DNA from: Trichobilharzia regenti
Lineage: Eukaryota > Platyhelminthes > Trematoda > Strigeidida > Schistosomatidae
Direction: 5' to 3'
DNA: 64,000 bases
NCBI GenBank assembly: GCA_944472135.2
Contig: OX235262.1
Location: 60,794,440-60,858,439, forward strand
The notes under the pieces were generated by a model. It worked only from the letters and a program-made list of their open reading frames with translations, ran no database searches and had not been told where the DNA came from. This document shows positions 1-10,170 of this stretch, one piece after another; position 1 is the stretch's first letter, and the number at the start of each line of letters is the position of its first letter. The position numbers and the translations under genes are program-made.

Positions 1-953
1 GTTTTGCCACCTCAATTTTAAACCGAATGAATGAAGTTCAGAATAGCATATCACTGACATGTCTGTAGAAGAGAAAGATAATTGTTTATCTTTCCTAGAA
101 ATATTGCTTAGTCGACGGCTTGACGGGTCAATAAAAAGATCTATTTATAGGAAACCTACCTGGACAAGACAGTATCATATTTCCACTGTTTCTGCCCTTG
201 TTCGGTACAAAACACCCTTAGTGAGTAAGGTGCCTCGTCAGTAGAATCCAACGAATATGCACCGAAGACACGTTTGGTGGCGAAGAAAGGAAGTTGACAC
301 ACACTGGTTGACAATAATTATGCGAACAAGTTCATCAGGGGATATAAAGTAGTCAGAACACCAAGACCCACCACTCTTCAACTCGCCACTAAGAAATACA
401 CATATAACAAGCTACGCTATACGGATGATCATATAGGATAACTCGATAACGGTTGAACACTGTGGTTTAAAAGACTTTCTATGTAGCTAAAATCATAATA
501 ATTGAGCATGTGAAGCCGATATATATCCATCTAAGCCCTCAGAGCAAACCAAAAGTGATGCTACATCCCACTGTATTTACCATTTTGAATTTACGTATGA
601 CCACATATACATAGGGAGGATTCATGGATCTCTGCCATTTATGGTTGACTTCACAGCATATTCGTTAATGGCTTCAGAATGAAATAGAATCCCCAGAGCC
701 CACTAAAGGTGAGAAGAGACGACCCAGCTCCTCTATTGCGTAACATATTATAGAGACAGGACATAAAATTGACGTTAACACATCTTTTAAACCTATCTAT
801 AAAACGTGTTTGGGATATATCCTAAAGTTTGTGGAAGCCCTAGCTGGCAATTAGAAAGTTTAAACCACTTCTCTGTGTTCAAAAACAAATCGTCATCACA
901 TTAAACCACCTACCTTGGTAATCTTTATTTTGATACCATACTAGATGTGCTAT
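1..953 (+). mobile_element. Penelope-like element relic: end of RT and GIY-YIG nuclease region
   Basis: A decayed plus-strand Penelope-like retroelement. Codons 59-244 read as the end of the reverse transcriptase (FLEILLSRR then SIYRKPTWTRQY, a PLE-typical YRKPT-T-QY run). From about 500 to 860 the frames drift through a GIY-YIG nuclease remnant; a block at 735-860 reads IIETGHKIDVNTSFKPIYKT after one stop codon, close to the second relic at 21960-22740. Stops and frame changes make it non-functional. The element continues after an inserted solo LTR, from 1271 to about 1545, where 3' untranslated sequence again matches the 22.6 kb copy. Family assignment is from motif memory; subfamily not resolved. 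Confidence 0.7.
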
Positions 954-1266
954 TGTGGTGACAGCTGGCTGCTAGTCAAAATTGGTGGACAGTAATTTAC
1001 GTCAGTGTTTATGTCCCCAATATTGGTCGTGAGAAAACTGAGAACAAAGGCTTTGCATAGGCGAATACAGTTAACACATAGATGGTCTGACATTCAAGAA
1101 ACAACTACAAAGAGATGCAAGGTTAACTTTCTGTGAGAAACAACCAATCAGAAGGCTGTGTCTTTTGCTAACAATAATCTATAATAATGTACATGAAAAT
1201 ATATAAATATGTGTTGATTTCCATAGTAAACGATCTGTTGCCTGGCCCTTGTCTTCTGTTATTACA
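954..1266 (+). mobile_element. Solo LTR (copy 1), inserted in the Penelope relic
   Basis: A 313-bp TG...CA element (starts TGTGGTGACAGC, ends TTATTACA) flanked by the 4-bp direct repeat CTAT (950-953 and 1267-1270). It is homologous along its length to 3217-3550 and its 3' half to about 23640-23785. The 4-bp duplication and absence of an internal region indicate a solo LTR left by LTR-LTR recombination. It interrupts the PLE 3' region, so it is the younger insertion. The LTR family (gypsy-like is likely) cannot be set from the LTR alone. Confidence 0.75.
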
Positions 1267-1545
1267 CTATTACCTCTCTTATTTGGTTTATTGATCTTCG
1301 TTGTTATTTTGACCTTCAATATGTCCTTTTAACTTGTGCTGAGTCTATTTTCTCACCCCTTAACTCTTCATTAAATTAATATATATTCCTATGACAAGTC
1401 CGTGTGTATGTGTGTGTGATCAGGTTGTTCGATATGTGTTGGGCAAATACACTACAAGACGATTTAGACCAAATTAAATCTTATTTCTTTGTTTAACTAA
1501 ATTCATAAAGGGAACTAATTGTTTTAAATAGAATACACTATAAAA

Positions 1546-1954
1546 TGTTAGGAACAGGAGAAGGTAGGGTAAAATAAGATAAGGTGAAGCAAGAAGCAAA
1601 TTGAACAGAATATTGACTTAGCTTACTACTAATAACAATAAAATCTAATGTATGTACGTAAATATCTGTAAGTCAGACAGTTAGTTGTATCACTGCATAT
1701 GCTTGTAGCGTATATTGTAAATTACTTTGGTCCTTTTTTACATTTCAGGTATAAAATGTATTAAAGTGTATTTCATAAGGCACCTGCCAATTAACTAATT
1801 AGGAGAATAGGTATTATACAAATTTGTATGTTTAGGCATACATTTCATTTCCTATTTTAAGAGAGGGAAAAATCTACTAAAATATCCACAAGATTATGTT
1901 CTGTTTAATAAATGCCTATATAAAACGACCAACAAATGTTAATAAATTTTTAAG
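1546..1954. other. AT-rich stretch, nothing recognised
   Basis: No coding, RNA or clear repeat signal was seen here beyond generally AT-rich sequence. Confidence 0.5.
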
Positions 1955-2450
1955 TATTGGTTTTTTAGGGATTTTTGTTTGATTGGTTGGAGGATTACAT
2001 CATGAGCTGACATCGGTTAGAGCTGTTTCATCCTAGTTTAGGACTCTTCATCAGCACGCACATATCACTACGGTTCGAACCCAGGACCAATGGCCCATGA
2101 ATTCTAACTTCTTCCAATTCACGGCAGCGCGACCACTTCGCAGTGTCTTCGTCGATGAGTTACTGCCTTATCTACAACCTGTTGTATCCCACAGATCACG
2201 GTTTCTCATTAGAGCCCCAGGTTAACTGCCTGAATAGGGCCAGTCCCAGTTGCTTAATGGTCTTCGAGCTAGCTCGCCTTTTACAATAAGGTCCTGGATT
2301 TGAACCGTGGTGGTGTGCGCGTAATGATAAAAAGCCTCAAACTAGGGCGAAACGGCTGGCTATCCAGTATTCATTCCCAGATTTTCCAATGGTTCTCTAA
2401 TTGATGTCAGCTTATGATGAAATCCTTCAACCAATCAGATGTTAATAAAG
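1955..2450. repeat. Two opposed hammerhead-SINE relics
   Basis: The left copy begins near 1958 and runs with its ribozyme region on the minus strand (2029-2062, the complement of a GGAC-GAAA type core, with changes). The right copy reads on the plus strand and ends with a degenerate GGGCGAAACGGCT block near 2332. Both carry the family's tail sequence (FTCATCATGAGCTGACAT-type motif near 1995 and its complement near 2410). tRNA-like promoter segments are visible near 2068-2090 and 2290-2310 but decayed. Confidence 0.6.
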
Positions 2451-2815
2451 TAAGTGCTTCAGATAACTGGGAAAGACTGGTCACCAGTCATTGACATTTT
2501 TAACTATGTATGTGGCATTTTCTACCAAGTCTCTTGTCTTCTCCTGTTATATGCATTCCCATTTCAGACTGTCTGTGTAATCCTAATACATAGGCCTTAC
2601 GCAAATGCGATTCACAGTCTACTCGTATAATGGGGTATTTGCCCAAATGGTTGAGAGAAGCTGAAGTCACCACACATAGATTAATTCCATGAATGTTTAA
2701 GGATACAGTATTCAGCAGAGATTATTTTTGGTGAATTTATTATCAAGCTACCCAATCGCATGTATATATTTTAAGAAATTGTATCCCATGAGGAAATATG
2801 ATAAAAACCGTGTAT
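2451..2815. other. No gene or named repeat recognised
   Basis: Short AT-rich interval between SINE relics; no ORF or structural motif that can be supported. Confidence 0.5.
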
Positions 2816-3060
2816 GTACGAGTGTACGGTCGCTGGCACAGAAGTAGAATGCTCGTCAGCCACTCAAATGGTCCCGAGTTCAATCCCTGGCTAACACACT
2901 ACTAAACCTCGATTAGTTGGTAATAAATCAGTCAAAGATGGGAGGGAGGGCGTGAGAGTAGCAATCCCACTCCGTGAAAATGAAACCACTGCTACTGAAA
3001 CTTCAAAGCTCTAGCTAGAAACCCCATGTTCCACTGGGAATGTAAAGGAATAAAATTCAA
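2816..3060 (+). repeat. tRNA-derived SINE-like sequence, second family
   Basis: A tRNA-like head at about 2828-2900 contains an A-box-like GCTGGCACAGAAGTAGA and a B-box-like GAGTTCAATCCC. It lacks the hammerhead core of the other SINE family. It is probably a pol III derived retroposon relic; exact ends not determined. Confidence 0.5.
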
Positions 3061-3216
3061 ACAAACGACTGTACAGCTTGATAACAAATTCGTTGAAAAC
3101 TGTCTTCTCTGAATCACTTGTTCCCATTTTCTATATGCTTCAATGGGGATTTTCCCGTGAATATATAGAATAGTTCATAGGTTGTATAGATGCTAGACAA
3201 GGGTGTAGAGTTATAG

Positions 3217-3550
3217 TGTGGTGAGAGCAGGCTACTAGCCAATTGGTAGACAATTATTTACGTCAATGTTTATGGCGCAAACTGGTCGTGAGAAAATATG
3301 AACAAGACTGTTTCAACAACCAATCACAGCACACTTTGCGTAGGCAGATACAGTGAACACATAGATGATCTGACATTAAAGAAACAGCCACTAAGAGAAG
3401 CAAAGTTAACTTTCTGTGAGAAACAACCAATCAGAAGACTATGTCTTTCTGCTAACAATAAACTATAATAATGTACATGAAAATATATAAATGTGTTGAT
3501 TTCCTTAATAAAAACGATCTGTTGCCTGGCCCTTGTCTTCTATTGTTACA
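3217..3550 (+). mobile_element. Solo LTR (copy 2) with ATAG target-site duplication
   Basis: A 334-bp element starting TGTGGTGAGAGC and ending TTGTTACA, flanked on both sides by ATAG (3213-3216 and 3551-3554). It is clearly homologous to 954-1266, sharing long runs such as TTTCTGTGAGAAACAACCAA and ATCTGTTGCCTGGCCCTTGT. It also has about 30 bp absent from copy 1 around 3310-3340. Confidence 0.8.
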
Positions 3551-3839
3551 ATAGGATCAGTGGGCAAATACAAAATCGTTATATAACATGATGTGAAATT
3601 TGATAAAATGGAATTTAGTATTGCAAATTGCGTTTTTCCATTTAGAATGACACGTGAGACAAGTTAGCCGGAAACTGTCCAGAGTGAGAGTCATAGTAGT
3701 AAGGACAATAATAATAGTCATAATCGTAGTAATAAGGGAAAGATACCTTAACTTTATCGATTTCGAAAAGGATTTAGAGAGACAGAGTTGACCTAGAAGT
3801 AATTTGGAAATTGCTTTAACACTCAGGCGTGCAGTGCTC

Positions 3840-4960
3840 AAATCTTCACCGACCTCATTCAACAGGTATATGACAATTCCATGTGTCAGGTGACCCACAA
3901 CGGGAAACTCCGTGAGGCATTTGAAGTAAATGCAGGATTAAGTCAAGACTGCTTATCTGCTATCACTGATGATATTCCCAATTGTGATGGATTGGATTAT
4001 GCATCAGACTGTGCAATGGAAGCGATGATACAGGAATACTTTGGACCAATAGGAAAAATTTAAAGTTTTGGATTTTGCGTATAACCTACGTCTAATGTCA
4101 CACAAACTCGAAGCCTTACAAGAGAAAACCAACAAAATGGCTGAAGAAGCAGAGAAGACAGGACTCCATGCGAACATGGAGGATACAAAGGTGGTGAAGA
4201 TACCCAACGAACAGCAACAAAAGCAACAACAACAACCAGAACCATTCGCCATCAACGGGAGAAATTTGACATAGGTTACTTCCTTCACTATCCTAGGAAG
4301 CATCGTTTCAACCACATGCACACCTCACTGATGAAAACGGCAAAACCAGCCAGAATTGGGAAGGCTAGAAACGCCTTCATCACCTTGAAACCGGTTTGGG
4401 AATCTTATGCACTCCTCTTCAGCATAAACAACAAGACTCAGATTCTCGACACAAATGTCAAGTCAGTCAGTCAGTTCTTCTATACGGGTCAGAAACTTTC
4501 ATTGCGTTTCACGAAAATCATTTCCAACAAGTTACAGACTTTTATCAACTGCTGCCGCTCTCGCCGACTGGCTCCATACTGACGAATAAATGGCCGACTG
4601 ACCAGAAAGAATTAGCAACAAGAAACTCTGTCTGGCAACAAATCAACCATGAGCCAGTTGCTCAACAAATATCTAGGAGAAAAAGGAGGTGGATCGGGCA
4701 TACATTGAGGAAACCGTCGAATGACATCACGCACAATACAGGCCATTGCTTGAGTGGAATTTCAAATAGAAAGTGACGAGTGAGTCGTCGGCACTAGGTG
4801 GCATGGATGAGATCGTGTGTTTGGGAGGAGGACATGAGAGATTATGGGCAATCATGTGGCTAGCCAGCTGAAGTGGACAGCAGAGAATAAGAGAAAGTGC
4901 ATATGTGTTGTTGAAGCCGTGTGTTCCACTCGGAACCCAAGGAAATAATTAATGTATAAT
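3840..4960 (+). mobile_element. RTE-type LINE relic, 3' half of reverse transcriptase
   Basis: Broken plus-strand frames follow the order of an RTE reverse transcriptase: the region before the catalytic block (FEVNAGLSQDCLS at 3921-3960), LDFA-type catalytic remnant near 4066-4080, KTNKMAEEAEKTGLHAN, SFTILGSIV, KSV-LLYGSETF near 4450-4500 and RRKRRWIGHTLRKPSND near 4676-4725. At least four frame changes are needed to connect these. It ends in a tail near 4960 that includes CTGAAGCCGTGTGTTCCACT, also seen at 27050 and 38550. Non-coding relic. Confidence 0.75.
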
Positions 4961-5285
4961 AATATACATAGATTAAAATAAATAATTGTTTATCCCTTTA
5001 CGGTTAAGGTAGAAATGGAGACTTTACATGCTTCTTTTTTACACAAAGCCTGGCTTGAATTTATGAACTTCCAAGGTTCCCACTTTCTTTAGAAGTTTAG
5101 AACGAAGCAAACGCGACAAGTTTACACGAATTCAATAAATCATCTTAACATTATGGTTGGGGTTGACAGACTGACAAAAGTCGAGCATTATTACTATTAT
5201 TATTCGTATTTTGAACAATTTCCGGTATTATATTACTTCTCTCATATAATAATTAAAATCAATAAATTCTTTCCAATTCAAATTC
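4961..5285. other. AT-rich stretch, nothing recognised
   Basis: No gene, RNA or repeat that can be supported. Confidence 0.5.
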
Positions 5286-6112
5286 TATTTCAAGTATTGG
5301 TTTTGTAGGGATTTTGTTTGATTGTATGGAGGATTTCATCATGAGCTGATATCAGTTAGAGAACCACTGGAAAACCTGCAGGCAGTACTGGACAGTCAAC
5401 TGTTCGTCCTAGTTCGGGACTGTTCACCAGTACCACCCACACTGCCTTGTTTGAACCCAGGACCTCCTGGTTACAAGGCTAGTGAGTTCGTAGACCAGTG
5501 AGCCGCTGGGACCCGATCCAATGGTTCTTGAATTGTAACTTTTGCCAATTCATGACACAGCGCGACCATTTCGCAATGTCTTCTTCGATGAGTAGTGCAT
5601 CGGTGAGGACGCTCGCCAACCATGCAGATGGTCCGGAGTTCTATTCCAGGCCGATGAGTGACTGCCTCATCTACGACCTACTGTAGCGCACTGGTCACTG
5701 CTTCTCACTAGAACCACAGGTTAACTGTATGAATAGGGCCAGTCGCTAGTGAGCATCAGATTAATTTTCAAGTATTGATTTTGTTTGATTGTATGGAGGT
5801 ACAGCAGGTCGAAGATGAGGCAGTCACTTATCGAAGAAGACATTGCGAAATGGTCGCGCTGTGTCATGAATTGGCAAAAGTTACAATTCAAGAACCATTG
5901 GATCGGGTCCCAGCGGCTCACTGGTCTACGAACTCACTAGCCTTGTAGCCAGGAGGTCCTGGGTTCAAACTAGACAGTGTGGGTGTGCACTGGTGAACAG
6001 TCCCGAACTAGGACGACACAGCTGAATGTCCAGTACTGCCTGCAGGTTTTCCAGTGGTTCTCTAACTGATATCAGCTCATGATGAAATCCTTCATACAAT
6101 CAAATTTTATTT
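5286..6112. repeat. Inverted pair of hammerhead SINEs (hairpin structure)
   Basis: The left arm at about 5293-5600 and right arm at about 5835-6110 are close reverse complements, separated by roughly 230 bp that are themselves SINE-body sequence. Both arms contain the tRNA-like region, the ribozyme region (plus strand near 5985-6030, minus strand near 5400-5440) and the terminal tail. The core is altered in both arms (GGACGACAC in place of GGACGAAAC on the right), so cleavage is doubtful. The identical 30-residue reading frames starting MSRWDPIQWF on opposite strands are translations of the SINE and not genes. Confidence 0.7.
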
Positions 6113-6535
6113 CATAAAAGTTCTCATGACTTTACGTGATTTTCTAATTGCCTACTAATCCTATAATTATATATCCCTTCCCAACATATATACAACCAAT
6201 GAACCATTCTATGTATGATGTTATTTGTTTTTATACTTGATATTTAACTGGATTATAATTACAAACATTTTAATTGCATTTCATACTATTTTTTTTAATT
6301 TACGTATTCACACAGGATGTAGTTTCTTACAAACCACAACTATACGATTGTACAACTTGACGATAAATTCGCTGAAATCAGTCTCTTCTCTGAATATTTT
6401 GTTCTTAAATGTTACACAAGGAATTATTAAATTATTGAAGTTAAAATATCAGATGGGATCTTATATTGACTACGGGATAAGATATTGACGCTGTCAAGTC
6501 ATTCACTTTTGTCAGCAGACAAATAAACTGATAGA
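6113..6535. other. AT-rich stretch with an unrecognised 87-codon frame
   Basis: A plus-strand open frame lies at 6225-6488. It is hydrophobic and rich in Ile, Leu and Asn in an AT-rich context, with no recognised motif, and is probably a chance frame. Confidence 0.4.
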
Positions 6536-6812
6536 TGTTGGTTTGTAGGGATTTGATTGGTTTCAGGATTTCATCATGAGCTGACAATAGTTCGAGAACC
6601 ATTGGAAAACCTGGGAGTACTGGACCATTGGATCGGGTCCCAGTGGCTTAATGGTATACGAGCTCGCCTTGTAACCGGAAGGTCCTGGGTTCGAATCCCG
6701 GTGGGTGGCATTGCTGAAGAGTCCCAAACTAGGACGAAACAGCTGTCCAGTACTCCCAGGTTTTCCAATGGTTCTCGAACTAATGTCAGCTCATGGTGAA
6801 ATCCTGAAACAG
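6536..6812 (+). repeat. SINE-alpha-like retroposon with tRNA head and hammerhead
   Basis: The best-preserved SINE in the window. In order it has a tail-like terminal sequence, a tRNA-related segment at about 6638-6708 with B box GGGTTCGAATCCCGG (6688-6702), and the hammerhead at 6709-6753. The first about 60 bp (6568-6626) and last about 60 bp (6744-6803) are inverted complements, so the transcript could fold into one long stem presenting the tRNA-like and ribozyme parts. Schistosome SINE-alpha elements are known to carry active hammerheads; this copy belongs to a related family. Confidence 0.8.
6709..6753 (+). ncRNA. Hammerhead ribozyme with intact core
   Basis: Core elements appear in correct order: CTGAAGA (6714-6720, fits CUGANGA), stem II GTCC/GGAC (6721-6724 and 6732-6735), GAAA (6736-6739), and short self-complementary stem III CAGCTG (6740-6745). 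A GTC follows, placing predicted cleavage after 6747. Stem I forms between GCATTG (6708-6713) and CAGTAC (6748-6753) with one mismatch and one wobble. The tiny stem III resembles that of the schistosome satellite hammerhead, which often works as a dimer. Activity is inferred. Confidence 0.75.
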
Positions 6813-7404
6813 ATAGATGATTGCAGATGAGGAGGCTTGTAGAATTAGAGTTTACACACCCAGTCTCTATGTGCACAAGAATATAATGGTCACATTGAAT
6901 CTACAGTGATAGTAACTTTTATTGATTAACTGTCATTATTATTACTATTACTAATATTTCATTTCATATATTATGATTATTATTGTCTCAAATGAAACGA
7001 TCTTCTGTCAGTACTATCATCCTTACTCATTTTATTATCATTATTATTATTCCTGATAATTCTGATAACCAGTTGTTTATTAGAGTGATGTAGCTGAACC
7101 ATAATCAATTATCATCTTAATTTTAATCTATCAAACTCCTTTCCCCTCATATATTTGAACATCAGCTGAAAAAGCATTCACACCTGCTATTTTGCATGAT
7201 CGATTTAAAGTAGTTTATTTACTTATCGATTTTCATGTATCGTAATGTAATTCTAATGGTATACAGATATATATACATATCACTGTTTGTAAAGTATTCA
7301 GCGGGAGAGTTCTATTGAAATCCAGTGAATTCATGAGAACAAAACAAGTAGTTCAGTTAAGATATTCTTTTCAAAAAAATTCATTCACTAAGCTATACAG
7401 TATC
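6813..7404. other. AT-rich stretch, nothing recognised
   Basis: Contains ATT-rich simple-sequence runs (for example near 6925-6965 and 7035-7050). No gene or structured repeat that can be supported. Confidence 0.5.
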
Positions 7405-7750
7405 AATGAGATGCTCACTGGCGACTGACCCTATTCAGTTAGGTAGTTACCTGGGCTTCTAGTGGGAGGTGATAACCAGTAGAGTAGACCAATTCGGATG
7501 TGAGGACGAATACACGCCACCGATCACATTCGCTAATGGTCACGCTATATTGGGAATTGGCCGAAGTTGGAATTCATAGACTGGCCATTGAATCGGGTTA
7601 CAGTGGTTAACTGCTCTACGGGTAGTGTTGTGTGTAACCGGAAGTTCCTGGATTCGAGCCTCAGTGGGTGAGTACTACTGAACAGTCGAAAACTGGGATG
7701 ACACAGCTGACTGTCCAGTACTTTCTGCAGGTTTTCCATGGTTCTGTTCA
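7405..7750 (+). repeat. Full-length but decayed hammerhead SINE
   Basis: Includes the family 5' segment (ACCCTATTCAGTTAGGTAGT), also found at 15990-16040 and in complement near 2230. The tRNA-like segment is near 7590-7670. The ribozyme region (near 7675-7715) reads AACAGTCGAAAACTGGGATGACAC, with substitutions in stem II and the GAAA block, so it is probably inactive. Confidence 0.6.
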
Positions 7751-7934
7751 AATACCAATAATTGAATTGTATTTATTTGAAATGTTTAGACGAAAAAGAA
7801 ATCTAATCAGATCTCTAGCCACTTGTATCTTTAGAAGCAGAAGTAGATCTTCTGAAATAGATCTTCATCCAAAATGGATACCCACTAAGATTCAGTGACC
7901 AGAACATCAAACCAAAAGTTCAGAGAAACGAAAT

Positions 7935-8060
7935 ATTACAGGATTTTCATCATGAGGTGACATTAGTTAGAGAACTATTGGAAAACCTGGGAGTACTGGA
8001 CAGCTGTTTCGTCCTTGTTTGGGACTCTTCATCAGTACGCACCCACCGGGATTCGAAGCA
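7935..8060 (-). repeat. Truncated hammerhead SINE, minus strand
   Basis: On the minus strand, ACTGATGAAGAGTCC, GGACGAAA and CAGCTGTCC are seen at 8036 down to 8001. Counted from stem II, the position-3 core base is A where C is expected, which would weaken the C3-G8 pair; a slipped CTGATGA also exists 3 nt upstream. The copy is cut at about 8060. Confidence 0.6.
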
Positions 8061-8084
8061 CTACTTTTATCAGAAAAGAAACTT

Positions 8085-8600
8085 CTTCTATGGACCTGGA
8101 CTTTCAGAGACACTTAACCTGTAGTATCTTCAAGACAACAATTTCATCATCTATGAGAAGAGCATTCTTCACAATTACGCTAACAGTAGTGTTTTCCAGT
8201 AGTCCATTGGTCTGCAGAAGAACGAAGGATGAAACCTCACATCTGACCACTTCTGTGTGCATATATCAATCTTATTGTTCTTGTGGAGTCAAGTATTCTC
8301 GTCTGTCGACACATATCCCGTCTAATAATGTTTAAGAAAATTAAACCACGTGGTTTGAAAAGTACAGTAGTGGCTGTATAAGGAGTGCGATAATCGAACA
8401 TCTCATCAATACTGGTCATTCCATGTGAACAAACACCTCCTTCAAGGTAATTACCAAAGACGACACGCTTTGCATTGCTGGAGACTTAGCCATTCAGTTA
8501 GGAAAACCGGAGATATGCATACGAAAGAAGCCTATTCAACCACTTCTAATACCATCGTAACAACCTTGTCGACTTCTAATAACCTGATTTTTTTTGTTTT
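8085..8600 (+). mobile_element. Penelope-like GIY-YIG nuclease relic
   Basis: Plus-strand frames shift through YQSYCSCGVKYSR (near 8265-8300), the equivalent of the CxCG-YIGRT start of a PLE nuclease. They then reach IIEHLINTGHS-like (near 8392-8425) and a KPEICIRKKP-like end (near 8505-8535). Several frameshifts are present. It lies just upstream of a second PLE relic. Confidence 0.6.
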
Positions 8601-8779
8601 TCTAGCCTCTTATTACTCTTGTATTTCTTTGAAATCTTACGTAATCCCATATTTCTGTTCGTTTCTATGTGCATCCTGATAACAACTCATTCGTTGAATT
8701 ATTTATCTTAATACATAATGATAATAAACTCACTCAACTCTTGTTGTTCAGTGACTAATACTGACAACTCATTACTTTA

Positions 8780-10170
8780 GTTATTACCCTATTTCATGAA
8801 AAACTTATGTATAAGTGGACTGTACATTTTATTGAACGAATTCTCCGGAAAGAGTCTCTTCACTGAACTGCTTCTCTTCGTTCTCATAAACGTCTGGAAG
8901 GGAATAATTTATGTGATTTGATTGAATCCTGAAATATTAACATGCGTAACTTTTTCTAAATTCGTATTGAGAAATAAATGTTCTCAACGTCTTAACGATA
9001 CTTCCAGTTCTTCTCTCATCACATTACAAAGAGAGTCAGACTTGAAATCCTTCTTTTGACAGGACATTGTTCATTTTCTCGATGTAGTCGTCTTACAGAC
9101 GTCTTGAAGACAATGAATGTCAGACAGCTAATCAGTTGCGATATATCTATGACCAGATCTGGTCAACAGGTTCAATAATACCAAGATTTTATCGTCTACC
9201 AAAGGTACATAAGGTTAGTCTCCCATTTCTGGATATGTCACGTTCCCATTACCACTCTGTTGTAAAACGAACAATATACCGTCAAATGAGGGGAAAACTT
9301 CCTAACCTTTCTATGAGAGAAACAAATCCTTCTTGAGAGGAGATTAATAACTCTTTCCCCTTTTGTTGTTTATGGAAAAATATTAGTAGCAATACCTACT
9401 ACTAGAAAGTAGTAGAAAAAGACCCACAATCAACTGACTAGCATGATTTCAGTAGAAAGAAAAATATGACTAAGAAAGTTGAAAAGGACTACTCACTGTC
9501 CGTAAACAAGAAGCCTATACACATACGACTGTAATTCCAGGGCGTCATGCTTAGCGAAATAATAACGAGGAAGTTACGATAATTAGTGGTGATTCCCTAA
9601 TTGTAAGACTAGACACTTCTAATCGTATCTACCAATTCAACTGCGTTTACGGAGCGAACTATATTGATTGTCGCCTAGGAACTTGACTTTTTGTGCTGGA
9701 GAACATCTGCCAGTGTGGTGTGGCTCAATATTAGAACACCTGGACCGAACCGACCACAAAGCTAACATTAAAAAGTCCTCCATCATTTATTGAGCATCAA
9801 ACAAATTGACAAGACCATCCACCAGGTACCGCATATTTCTAACAACAACAGAGGCTTTAGTAATTCACCTGAATCAACCGGTGCTCTATGTTGGGAAGAA
9901 CCAAGTCTAGACACTACTCTACCACCCAGACCGGCCTGAGTAGTGACTTTAAATTCATGAGTTTGTATTACTATTTTTCCTAATTTCTCTCACATTCAGG
10001 GTATTGTTTTGTTGTTTATGCTATCGAACTGTAATCCATTGATACTATTGTTCTTGATTCAGTGCTATTTAAACAATACAAATGTTGTTAATAACACTAA
10101 TTCATTCACTATTATGTATACACAAATGTAGAACTTGATGAAGAGCAGGTTATCGAAAAGAATATTCTTT
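8780..10170 (+). mobile_element. Penelope-like element relic with RT and nuclease blocks
   Basis: The RT fingerprint GSIIPRFYRLPKVHK lies at 9170-9213 (PLE RTs share a GS-PR-YGLPKVHK motif), followed by badly shifted RT sequence. A GIY-YIG remnant follows at about 9630-9915, with FNC-YGANYI, FIEHQTN and HRVPH-SNN-like pieces in different frames. The 3' end, around 10100-10200, shares GTTATCGAAAAGAATATTCT-type sequence with 47060-47100. Wholly degenerate. Confidence 0.65.

Noticed and set aside
5498..5921. Identical short ORFs starting MSRWDPIQWF on both strands
   Set aside because: They are translations of the tRNA-like part of opposed SINE copies.
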